A stretch of 64,000 bases of DNA, from the NCBI GenBank assembly GCA_022393335.1, contig JAJEKB010000591.1:411082-475081 (forward strand). Reading direction: 5' to 3'. The DNA comes from Macrotrachela quadricornifera. Its lineage: Eukaryota > Rotifera > Eurotatoria > Philodinida > Philodinidae. The translations under genes were made by a program, and so were the position numbers. Shown one piece after another: positions 22,461 to 34,060 of the stretch. Every line of letters begins with the position of its first letter. Within the stretch, counting starts at the first letter, position 1. Below the pieces are notes generated by a model that saw nothing but the letters and a program-made list of their open reading frames with translations, had not been told where the DNA came from and did not search any database.

Positions 22461-25400
22461 ATGATGAGTGATGATGATGATATCGACTTTACATCGGCTA
22501 ATCAAAGGTTTTAAATTTTATCTAATAAAACACAAAAATTCTCTTTTTTGTTTTTTTCTTTAAATAAAATAGTTCGAAAAATTTGGCTTCACTTTTTCAT
22601 AGTGGTGAACCAGCAACAACAACAGTAGCACCAACTACTGCTTACGTTCCACCTAAACAACCTAAAAAAGGTATATGAAAAATAAATAATAACAAAAAAA
22701 ATCACGTGATTATTTTTTATATTAGATTCTCCACCAAAAATAATGATAGCAAGTGTTATTCAAGCATTTTCATTGTAAATTAAAATTTTTTGTTTTTAAA
22801 TCTAAATAAACAAAAAAGCTTTTTTCATTTAGTGGTGCTGATCAAAAATGGACAGCACGTGGTAAAATGGGTGTAGCGATAATATCAACTGACAATACAA
22901 TATTTCAACTTATTTTATATTTAACAAAAACTCAACATGTTACATCAGCTCGTATAAATACTACAACGGTTTTTACTGTATACTTTTTATATTTTGATTT
23001 ATTTTATTTTTTTTAAAAAAAAAGCTTTTTTTTTAGCCACAAGCAAATAATTATTTATCATTTCAAGATGATTCAGGTCAAAATTGGTCGATTGTGTTTG
23101 ATACTAAACAAGCACTAGTTGATTTGGCTTTACAAGTTATTCAAAAAACGAAAGAATTTTATTTAAAAATTAAAAATATTTTATTTAGATTATTTTGGCT
23201 AAAGCTCATTTATTCTCATTTAAATTCGAACATATTATACAAGATATTCGAGATGGTGAAGGATCAGCTTTAGTTGATAATGATAGTGTAGAAATAACAA
23301 TTCATACTTATAAATTACTTGAGAATGGAACAATTTCACCAAATGATGTAAAAATTTTTTTTGTTTTATTTTATTTTTTATTTTTATTTTTAATTAGACT
23401 GGAGAAAATAAACCAGTAAGATTTAAAATTGGTAAACAACAAAATGGCAAAGTAAATTGTTTTTTTTTATTTCTCTTTTATCAAAATTCGCTTTTTTTTA
23501 TTTTTCAGGCATTTGATGATTCTCTTCGTGGAATGAAAAAAAATGGTCAACGTGTAACAATGATTGGAACAACATTTTATAATATAGAAATAATTCGTGT
23601 ATGTTATATAGAAATTTAATAAAACCTTTATTTTTTTTTTGAATAAATTAGGTTAAAAGAGAAAAAGAAGCACGTAGTAGTTCAATAACAGCTCCAACTG
23701 AAGAACAACCACCTGTTGAACGAAAACCTACAGTTACAGAAGATAATGAAGTAATTTAAATAAGGAAATATATTAAAATAAATTTTTTTTCGTTTTCTTT
23801 TTTCAAAGGCTAATAATGAAAAAAATAAAATGTTACAACGTATTAATAGAATGGGTGGAGTTTCAATGCTTCATAATCCAACTCAAACAAGTGCATTTGT
23901 TCCACCAATTCCACCACATTTAACATCATTTAGTGATGATGATTCAATTAATAATGAATTAGTACAAAATGCTCTACCACCAAGAAGTGTAAAAAGATAT
24001 TTTCTTTATCTTTTTTTTTTTTTTAATTTTTATTTTGACATTATATAAGACTCCAACACCAGCACAACCAGTTCAATTTGTATCACCAAATTATCATCCT
24101 CATCATCAACATCCACCTCAACATTTAATTCAACAACCAACTTTATATCCACCACCACCACAATCCCAACAACCATTATATCATGATTATAATAGTCGAC
24201 CAGGTAAATTAATTTTATTAAATAAATATTTTAATTTGATTTCTTTTTTTTTAAAAGGTTCATCAATGTCTTATCCACAAGTACCAATGTGGCCTCATTC
24301 ACAATATCCTCATAATGCACCTAATAGTAAATATATATTAAAAATAATAAAATAAAAATAATTTATTTTGTTTTTAGTTCTACCAACAGATATGTTATAT
24401 CCACAACAACAACAACATATACCCAATGAATTTCGTCAATTATTTAATCGATTAACTGAAAAAGTTGATATATTAAATGAAAAAGTAATTTTATTTTTTT
24501 TTTTTGTTTTTAAATTTTAAAATAATTTTATTAATTTAGTTTGATACAAAAAATTCTACATCATATCCAAATATGGAAACAAGTATTCTTCTTTCAAATA
24601 TTCAACGAATTGTTAAAGTTATTATTTTCTTTTTTGTTTTTTCTATTTAAAAAAAAAATATTAATTTTCATAGGAAAATGATAATATGAAAAAAGATTTA
24701 TTTGATCGAAGTGCAAAAATTGAAGAACTTAATCTTAAAATATCTGAATTACTTGATAGAAATCAAAGGTAAATAAAAAATTTTGTTTTTTTTGTTTCTG
24801 TTTTTTATAAATATAATATAGATTAATTGAACAAACACATCAAACAGCTGAACAACGAAATGTTGTCGCTAATAATGTAACAGAACAAACTGCACAAAAA
24901 ATTCTTGATTTAGAAAAACAAAAAGTTGAATTAACAAATAATTTAAGTGTATCAACAAGTAAAATAGCTGATTTACAATTACAAATAAATCAATATACAA
25001 AAGATATTAATGAAAATCAATCACATTTAAGTTCATTATTACATAAATGTGAACAATATAAAAATGATTTACAATCATCAGAAACTCAACGTTCAGAACT
25101 TCAAATTAAATTTGATTCTTTTCAAGAACAAATTAAAAATGAAAAACATCTTAAAAAACAATTACAAACTAATTTAAATGCACTTGAAGAAGAAGTAGCT
25201 GAAATTAAAGTTAATTATAATAATTTAGAAAAGGTAAATAATCATTGCAGATTTGATGTGAGAAAATCGATGCTCACATGGTTCCCAATCAAAGAGAAAA
25301 AAATCCATTCTTTTTTTTCTATCCAGTATTGTCTACTAAATAAAAATTTCAGACCTCGCTTCGCCAGAGTAAAGAAAAAAAATCGAAAAAAGTCCTAATT

Positions 25401-27824
25401 TTTACACTTATGCGCCAATCAAATCTTCGTCCAGGTACACCATGAGCACGAACCCTTTTAGGGGTTTTCTTAGTCTCACTGAGTCCTACTTATAACCAAA
25501 ATATGGAGTCAAACGGCGTCCGACACTTGGATAGGATTCCTAGATAATATAATTATGCATTTGCAATCTTTTAATCTATAAGAATCGATTTAATAATGAT
25601 CTAACTTAAAGTTTTTTTCTTATATTAATTTGATTAAAATAGGCAAGTAATGAACGAAAATTAAAATATGAAAATGAACGTAAACGTTGGCAAGAAGATC
25701 TTGATGAACAAAAACAAACATATGAACAAGAATTAGATGATTTACGAATAAAACTACGAAAACAACGAACAACTGATACATTAACAAATAGCCAAGAGGT
25801 TATTTTTTTTTTAATGAAATAAAGAAAAATATTTCTGTTATTTTGTTTTTTTTTATTTAAATAGATATCTAGAATTGAACAAGATTTACAAAAAGAATGG
25901 CAAGAAAAACTTGATCGACAACAAGTACAACATGATCGACTATTAGCAACAAGAACAAAAGAATTTGATCAATTAAAAATAGTATTCAGTGAAAATGAAA
26001 CTAAGGTTAATTATAAAGAATCCCATCGGATAAGTTGATCGATTTAGAATTGATAAACCAAATATACTAGGATGTTAGAGCAAGTTGAGATGCATCAAAT
26101 AATATCTATTAAATCTTTTTCTTGTCACATTTTGAAGGAACTACAGTTAATAGTTAATCCTAATGCAAAAATACAGCATCAAACGAGAAAAACTGGCTAA
26201 GATTTCTCATTGTATGTCAATTTTAATGCATCTTCAATAGATGTATTTTGTGATGATACGATTAAATACACCAAGAATAACCGTTAACAACTATATATGA
26301 AAAGTCACAGTAAATCATTGAAAAATTATATTCTATCTTATCAAAGACAGAATGATCGGAAACTGGCAAGTATGACAGTTCGTAATCCATGAAAAAACTC
26401 TATCTTTTCACAAGCATTTCGATTAATACTAAGGATCGTAGTGATCACTAACTAATCATGCTTTCGATAAATGACTGTAGTTCTTTTAAAGTATAATAGA
26501 AATAAGATTTCTTATATATTATTTAACATGCTTCAAATTGCTCTACATCGTAGTATACTTGATTTTTCAATTTTTAACAGAATATCTTATTGAATAGAAT
26601 TTTTTTATTTTGTATTTAGTTACAACAAGCAAATGAAGAATTAAATGAATCAAAAGAAGAAATTGAAGCTTATAAAGAACGAGTATATAATAAAATCTAA
26701 ATATTTTCTTTTTGTTTAATTTATTTAATGTTGTTCTTTTATTTTAGTGTGAAACACTTCAAGAACGTTTTTCAATAATGAAACAAAAATTTGTTGAACT
26801 TAATGATGAACAACCACAATTAGTGAATGATCAAGTTAAACGTGTTGTTAATATTATATTTCAACGTTTAAAAGTTCGTATTCAACCAACAAAACGATAT
26901 ACTGGTGAAAAATTTCTTTCTCGTTCACTTGATATTATTAAAAAAGCAACATTAAAAGTTTTATCAAATGATGACGAAGAGGAGGATGAGGGCAATGATG
27001 ATGATGAACAAGATCAATCATCAACAGATGATGAAAATGAACAAACTCAAACAATTGAATCTATTGATAAAAATGATCAACCATTAAATGGAAATTCTGT
27101 TGATCAAAAAACATTAAATGAAGAAGTTTCATCAATACCAATAAATCAAAATGAAGAAATTAATTCAAATGAAAATGAAATCACACAAGGAAATAATCAA
27201 AAAAATGGTTGGGATACTGTTGATGATCTTCAACAGGAAACAACATCTCAATCTCAATCATTTGAACAAAATCAAATTGTTACATCTACAGAAGATACAG
27301 AATCAACAGGTATTTAGATTTTATTATGACAAAAATTTTTAATCTTTTATTTATTAGTTAATGAAAATGATGAAACAGTATCATCAACTCCAGTACTTGA
27401 GAATAATGAATCAACTATTTCATCTGAAATTGTCAAAGAAGAACATGTTAGTGATGGTAGTGGTGAAACAATTGAAGAAAATGATAAAGAATTACCACCA
27501 GCTGATTTAGAAACAACAAACGAAAAATCATCAAGTGACAATGGTAAATTAAATTTTTTTTTCTTTTTTGCTTTTGTTTTATTTATATTTTCAAATAGAA
27601 AATGAAGCAGAATTATTTCAATCCGCTCGTCCATCTCTACAACAAATAGATTCTCCTGTAACAACAATAACACAACAATCAAGAGCATCTCCAAGAGTAT
27701 AATAAAGAAATTTTATTTATATAATTTTATTTATTTTAATTTTTGTTTTTTTTAGTATACATTCAGTGAAAACATTCCATTAATGACAAATCCCAATGAC
27801 TCGGATGATGAACTTTTTAGATAA
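22461..27824 (+). CDS. FKBP15: FKBP15 (WAFL) homologue: WH1-like + FKBP-like + coiled coil
   Basis: Twenty-three exons from 22461-22507 to 27756-27824 sum exactly to 1066 residues (human 1219). Order: acidic start MMSDDDDIDFTS and YVPPKQPKK; a WH1-like part (ASVIQAF, WTARGKMGVAI, NWSIVFD); an FKBP-like part (GENKPVRFKIG...GMKKNGQRVTMIG); a Pro/Gln/His-rich linker; the family mark METSILLSNIQRIVKEND; long coiled coil; VKRVVNIIFQRL; then an acidic Gln/Ser-rich tail. In mammals it links early endosomes to actin. The FKBP-like part seems to lack the aromatic active-site set, as in the mammalian protein, so peptidyl-prolyl isomerase activity is doubtful. Two introns (25234-25642, 26006-26619) are expanded, the latter by an inverted repeat. 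Main uncertainty: tiny exon limits near the N-terminus. Confidence 0.9.
25234..25642 (+). other. 409-bp FKBP15 intron with foreign-looking, GC-richer content
   Basis: The middle (about 25330-25530) is less AT-rich than surrounding introns (for example CTCGCTTCGCCAGAG, CGGCGTCCGACACTTGG) and has no coding sense. It may be a fragment of a repeat. No terminal repeats were found. Confidence 0.35.
26060..26562. mobile_element. Inverted-repeat element in an FKBP15 intron
   Basis: The left arm (about 26060-26150) and right arm (about 26472-26562) are reverse complements with mismatches. Matching blocks from the outside in are AATATACTAGGATGTTAGAGCAA against AGTATACTACGATGTAGAGCAA, CAAATAATAT against TAAATAATAT, and GGAACTACAGT against AGAACTACAGT. 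About 320 bp lie between. No coding frame. It is the same architecture as the elements near 4509 and 17515, but I see no shared arm sequence. Confidence 0.6.
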
Positions 27825-28405
27825 AGAAATATATTTTTAAATATCTATTCATGTGAACGTCCTGTTTTTCTTTTTTCTTCTTTTTTTTTTTTGTTGATTA
27901 AAAATCGATTTGACATTCTGTGAAATGAATATTTTATTTATTTTTTCAATGAATTTTATTTGTTATGCTTCTTCTTTCTTTTTTTTTCGATAATTTATCT
28001 CATCAAAAATATTTGCAATATCTTGTTCTTTTGTTTTACATACATTTCAAATTAAATAAAAAATAAAACAATCATAATTAAGTATTGAAAAATATAAATA
28101 ATTTAATATTTTTTATCTTTGAAAAACACAATGAAAATTTATTATATAATAATTATTAATCATATTGATATTCTAAAGACATACCACAATTAACTAGACA
28201 TACTTTACTCTTTATTCTTAAGTGGAAATACTCATTCAGCTTAGTATCTATATTTAGAAAAAACTAATTGACTATATATTGACGTCATAGTTACATATAG
28301 ATAGAATAAAAAAAAAAAACTTTATATTATTCTAAAAAATAGTAAGATCTATAAATGGAGTGACAAATGACATAAAATATTTTATTCATTTTGATATTTT
28401 TAATT
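27825..28405. other. Convergent intergenic region between FKBP15 and the SNARE gene
   Basis: Two genes end here on opposite strands. AT-rich, with AATAAA-type words on both strands. No exon seen. Confidence 0.5.
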
Positions 28406-29521
28406 TTATAATAAACGCTTGCTTTTAAAATTAGCTTTTTTTAATTTATATTCATTAACATCAACTTGATTATGAAGATCATTCTAAAACAGATGAAAAA
28501 ATAAAATTCTTTTTGTAACATATATGTATATATATATGAGTGAATTGCGACTTTTTGGTACATTTAATATTAAAAGAAAAAAATGAATCGAAATAATGCA
28601 TATTCATTTCTATTGAACAGTACAAAGCCAAATATAGAAGTTTTTGTATTGCAACTATAATTAAAATTTAAAGTTCATTGGAAAGTTATAAATCTAGGTC
28701 AAAAAACACGCTATAAAACTGTATGACAAAATTCAATGTCATGATGTGTCCGTTTATAGTCATTTAAAACATTATTTCAGATAGTCAGAATGATTCATCT
28801 AAGAAGTAAACAATTTTTAAAATATCATCTGACACAATGACTACAAGAATTTTTTTTTCTAAAACATAACTGATAAAAGAAAACGTTTTTTTTTTTCTTT
28901 TCTTATATACTATTAACTCAATAAAAAATTCTATCGTATCAAAAACCTTGCAATTCACTCATATGTATAAACGTATATAAAACACACGAATGTTTGTAAT
29001 TGATCTTGAATTTCATTATTAATTAATGTATTAAAATATTGTAATTGTTGTAAATTTTGATCTAAATTTTGAAATTGATCATTTGAATAGATTGAATCTT
29101 GTTCAATATGAATAATATTTTCATTTGATTTATTTAATGATGAATTTTTTATTTTCGATTTTTTTGATTTTGATGAACAACATAAACGAATACAAAAACC
29201 TTTTTCTAATTCATCTATTCCATGTTCAATACTTTTAATATGTTTAGTTGATTTATCCATTGTTGTTTGACATTGTTCTAAAAGAAAATTCTTTAATATA
29301 TTTTTTATTTTTTTATTTATCTAATATATTTTATTTATTTTAGTCTATTTTTTCTTTTGTTATAATGAATAATAAAATAAACCTATTTGTTTTGTTTGTA
29401 ATGTATTAATATGATTAGCTTGAGATGCAAGTATTTTTGATCGTTCAATTGTATTTTCAAATTCTTTTATTATAGAATTAAAATCATCTTTAGAAAAAGA
29501 TGTTGGTGAATCATATGTCAT
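28406..29521 (-). CDS. SNAP-25-like Qbc-SNARE
   Basis: Exons 29383-29521, 28988-29277 and 28406-28483 give 168 residues. The first half (residues 1-75) is a heptad helix ending STKHIKSIEHGIDELEKG, like the first SNARE helix of SNAP-25/23. Next is a Cys cluster (FCIRLCC) where SNAP-25 is palmitoylated, then a basic Ser/Lys linker. A second helix follows (LDQNLQQLQYFNTLI...NDLHNQVDVNEYKLKKANFK), with Gln near the centre and an ending like the last SNARE turns of SNAP-25. Such proteins join syntaxin and synaptobrevin in membrane fusion. It is short (SNAP-25 has 206), mainly in the linker. The donor at 28987 is GTGTGT, so the second/third exon join is the weakest point. It starts 46 bp after the stop of the upstream GPCR gene. 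Confidence 0.72.
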
Positions 29522-29567
29522 TATTTTTTTATTTTGTAAATATTAATTATTAAAATAAATTAAGCGC

Positions 29568-31223
29568 CTAATATGAATTTATATTAAATTTAACATTTGA
29601 AAGAAGTCTTTGAGAAGGATCATTTAAAATATAATTTTCATCTAATTGAATATCATTTATTTTATATGTTGTTGTTATTGGTTGATGTATAGGTGTATTT
29701 ATAAATCTAGTAGTTGAACATGTTGATTTATATTGTTGATTATGATTTTGTTGTTGATGATATATTTTATTGACATTTGTAAGAATTTTAACTGGAAATG
29801 ATTGATTTTGTTTATTAATTAATGTATGATAATGATTTTTTCCAAAAAAAATTCCATATAAATGTTTACGAAATAATGGTCCTGTTAATGTATAAATATA
29901 AAAATGTGCCGCATAATATAATTGTTGTATAAGCATTAAAATAACTTTACGAAACCAATGAGTACAAGAACGTTCTCGACCTGTATAATTTAATAAATCA
30001 TTTAATTCTGTTGGTAAACATAGAATAATAAATGCAAATGTTGTACCAATTAACATACAACATAATTGTATATCTTTATCACGTAATTTTGTTTTTCGTA
30101 TTGTTTCATTTGTATAAAATGTATAATAATAAAATTTACCTTTTTTATCATAACGTATTGTTTTACGTGTTTCAAATATTTGTAATATAATTAATAATGA
30201 ACATATAAACATAATAATAAATGGTATAATAACAAAAAAAAAACTTTCAATATATGTATCAAATATATGAAAGAATTTTTTATAAAAATTATTTTTATTA
30301 TTTATATTACAATCATATATACCATTAAAAAAAGTTTTTTCATAACCAAATAAAATATGTCCATTTGAAAAACATAATATTATTATTGTTATAATAATAA
30401 AAATTTTTGCTTTAGCTATATTACAATAAGATCTTGAACGTAATGGACAATAAATTAAAATAAATCGATCACTAAATGAAAATTAAATATATTATTTATT
30501 AGAAAATGTCTGTAAACTTATTTCATATAGATATGTCAGATTAATATGTTGGTTTTTTTACTAATTACTTTTTTTTTTTTAGACTCATGAAAACGTGTAT
30601 ATTTTTAAAATTAAAATGATTACTTTTCTTTTTTCTTTTATTTGATTATTTTAAAGAAAATACTTATTGACATAGGAGTAAATGTCGATTTTACAAAACA
30701 AAAATTATAACGTTTTTAAGAAAAAAAAAATTAATTTTGATCATATTAATTATTCTTTTCAAATAAATTTAAAATAAATTTTCTTATAAAACTTACATGG
30801 ATGCTAATGTAAGAACAATATTTGAAAAATGATTTGAAAAATAAATAAGAAATATTATTATTTTACATATACTTGTATGAATTATAATTAAATCTATACG
30901 AAAACTATATGGTGAATGTTCAATTATCATTGTTAATAAATGTATTGAATCGCTTATTGCTAATATTAAAAAATAAAAGCAACATGATTTACGTCCTATT
31001 CAATAAAAAAAGAAAAACAAATGCTTTGAAAATTCTTAGAAAATAATTTAAGAAAAAAATGAGAGAACTTACGAAGAGGTTTTCTTGAAAAAACACAAAT
31101 ACTTAAGATAGTTGAAATAATTCCAATAAAAAAAATACATGTACCAAAATATCGTATAATATCATTTGTAAGATTACATTTTTGATAATCATTTAATAAA
31201 GAAAAATTCGTATAATTTTTCAT
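29568..31223 (-). CDS. Rhodopsin-like (class A) G-protein-coupled receptor
   Basis: Exons 31073-31223, 30797-30995 and 29568-30471 join in phase to 417 residues. The N-terminus (MKNYTNFSLLNDYQKCNLTND) has N-glycosylation sites and no signal peptide. Seven hydrophobic segments follow. TM1 ends before RKPLRR. TM2 has LAISDS. The end of TM3 reads ASIDRFILIYCPLRSR, with DRF for the DRY motif. TM6 has FAFIILCLPTE. TM7 reads YYAAHFYIYTLTGPLFRKHL, where the usual NPxxY is not conserved. The C-tail is Gln/His/Ser-rich. It resembles the large divergent peptide-receptor-like families of invertebrates. The ligand is unknown. Changes in DRY and NPxxY could alter coupling (inference). Confidence 0.85.
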
Positions 31224-33175
31224 TATTTCATCAAATAAATAAACTTAATAAAAAAGAAAAATCTAATAACAATTCTTTTTTTCTTTTCTAATATAAAGAA
31301 TATTAGTTAAAGACAAGCAATAAAAATGAAATGTTTTAGTTCTTATTCTAACATTAATATAGAATGAATCGAGCAAGAAGAAGAAAAAAGAAGAAAGCAA
31401 AAAAGGAAAAAAATATTTTTTTGTCATATATAAAAGCTGAAAGTGTGTTACATGGAGGATACGGAAACATTTCCGATTCAAAAATGTTGCCCACTTCTTT
31501 TAGTTATATAAAATATCAATTGTTTTAAATTATTATTATGTTTTTTTTTAAATCTATTTAATTAATAATTCGAAATAATATTTCATTTAAATAGATACAA
31601 ACTAAATTCATCTATATACATTAACTTGTTGTATTGTAACTAAACATTTGAATATATAATTTCACTCTGAATACAAAATATATATATGTATGCATGCAGA
31701 AAAAAAAACACATTTTCTCTTTCAATTATATTTTTTGTTCTATATGTTTATGTGTAGAAAATATGATTTACTATTTCATTTGTAACAAAAAAATTCTTTC
31801 CATATCATTTCCGGACTATATTATTCATAAAGAAAACAAAACAAACCTTTATAGAATTCATTTTTGACCTACTTTAATATTATTAATTATACAGCTGTCT
31901 GCAAAAAAAAACTTGGAAACATTGTTCCATATATATCGTCTTCTATACAAGTGCTCTTCGAAGTGTTTTATATACTGATAGGTAGCTCGCGACGACTACT
32001 ATACAACAGTATAAATTCATATTTTATTTATTTATTTCTACGAGTATCAAAACGGAAAGAAATCACACTTCCATATATACAACGTGTAGTATATGTATTA
32101 AGGGGTTTAGCCCTCAAAAAACAACTTTTGTATTTACTTATAATGGTAAAAAACAAAGATGTTAAAAAAATTTTTTTTCCAAGGTTTTTTTGCAAATAAC
32201 TGTAAATAATAACAATTGTTCTCATAATATTAATCTATAGATATATTTACTAAAAAAGTGTTTATTAACATAGTCTATGTACACCTGTTGAGTTTTTATA
32301 TTTATTAGACAAATCAATCTTTTATTATGGTAGTCTACAGATACCCGATTAAATAAATAATTATAGAAGAAAACTTTGATATTTAGAAAAATATGGTACA
32401 TTTTGATATAAAGTCTCGTTAACGTAGAAATATTATTGTCTTGCAAGTATTTTTATGTCAGGTTTCTCTCTTAAAGTATTACTTGGCAGAAATTTCAATT
32501 AATTTGATTCTTGAAAAGCTAATATTAAAGTAAGAATTAAATTTACTTTTATATGTTATTCAGAAAATATTCTTAAAAAAAAGTTATTATTATTATTATT
32601 ATTTTTCTAAATATGAAAATTGATTTTATCTATATTTTTACTTATTAAAGTTCTAGTAGAAAAATTATTGAAACAATTTTAATTGAAATAATATAAATTG
32701 GATCATGCCATTTAAATTTTAAACACATACAATAAAAGCATGTTTATTATGAAAAGAAATGTCCAACAGTGTGTAGTACACAGAATAACAGATAATTGAT
32801 TTCAAAAAGTTACGTTATCACAGAGTGTGATTCCGTCGAGACGGAAGTTGAAATCTCTCGATAGAGAATTCAGACGTTAATTAAAAACATAGTTTTTAAT
32901 TAATTGAAGACATAGCAGTTTTGCTCTACCCGTTTTTTAGTGTCATCTATTGAAAATAAAAAAAGATTGTTTTTCCTGTTCTGTTTTAATTCATTCTCAT
33001 ACATCAAACACTAGAAAAATCATTGTTGTTTCTATTTATTTGCTTAGTCATGCTCAATACACATGGAGAGTATTGTGTATGAATGCATTTTCATTCTTAC
33101 GTTGCAATAAAATCATTCCTACAAATACTCATACTCATTGGTAATATTCATTTTTGGAATTTTCAAGAAATAAGA
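31224..33175. other. Intergenic between GPCR and dioxygenase, no gene seen
   Basis: The upstream regions of two divergent genes meet here. AT-rich, with a TTA run at about 32584-32602. Open frames at 31864-32199 and 32950-33144 have no family features and no splice partners, and were not accepted. Confidence 0.5.
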
Positions 33176-34060
33176 ATGTCAAAAACTGAATTTCCTGTTA
33201 TTTATTTAACACATGGAGCGTAAGTTAAATTTTTTTTTTCAATGATTTTTAAAATTTTTGTTTTTATTTGATTATATATATATAGTGGTCCAATGATGTT
33301 TCTTGATACACCACCAATGCCTGTTTTTGGCGGAATTGATAAAAATAGTCCAGCAGCTCAATGGTTTCGTCAATTATCTCAACAATTATCTTTACCATCA
33401 TTACCAAAAGCAATTCTTATTATATCAGCACATTGGGAAACATCAAATACTGTACATATTAGTGCACAAGAAAAACATACTCAACTTCTTTATGATTATT
33501 CTGGTTTTCCACGTGAAGCTTATGAAATTCAATATAATCCATCAGGTGATATAAATTTAGCAAAACGTGTTAAAACATTACTTGAACAAGCTGGTATATC
33601 AGCTACTCTTGATGATAAAAGAAATTTTGATCATGGAGTTTTTGTACCACTTAAACTTATTTATCCTGATGCAAATATTCCAGTTGTTGCTATGTCTATA
33701 CTTCGAAATTTATCTCCAACTCAACATTTAGCAATTGGAAAAGCACTTGCACCATTAAGAAAAGAACAAATATTAATTATTGGTTCAGGTTCATCTGTAC
33801 ATGGTTTTGATGCAACAGAAAAACAAGCAAATGTATTTATGAATGAATTAATTAAAACTCTTACACAATACAATGAACATGACCGTGAAAATATTTTAAC
33901 TAATTGGGATAAACTATTACCTTATGCACGAATAAATCATCCACGTGAAGAACATTTAATACCTTTACATGTTATTAGTGGTGCAGCAGGTTCAGATATT
34001 GGACAAGTATTAAATCCAAATGTAACAAGTTCACAAGCTTCATTTATATTTGGTGTTTAA
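33176..34060 (+). CDS. LigB/DODA-type extradiol ring-cleavage dioxygenase
   Basis: Exons 33176-33219 and 33286-34060 give 272 residues, normal for the class III extradiol dioxygenases of the DODA/YgiD group. These iron or zinc enzymes open catechol-type rings such as DOPA. Probable metal or catalytic histidines sit in THGAGPM (His13), ISAHWE (His64), RNFDHGVFVPL, GSGSSVHGF and PLHVISGAAG; the first intron splits the THGA codons. The protein is soluble with no signal peptide. The family is widespread in bacteria, plants and fungi and uncommon in animals, so acquisition by transfer is possible, but the codon use is host-like and an intron is present. The native substrate cannot be read from sequence. 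The frame is intact and the enzyme looks functional. Confidence 0.9.

Noticed and set aside
27151..27694. Extra frames over the FKBP15 tail
   Set aside because: Out-of-frame or antisense shadows of low-complexity acidic/Gln-rich coding sequence.
31864..32225. Overlapping forward and reverse frames of 111 and 65 codons
   Set aside because: Mirror shadows in AT-rich spacer without domains or signal peptides.
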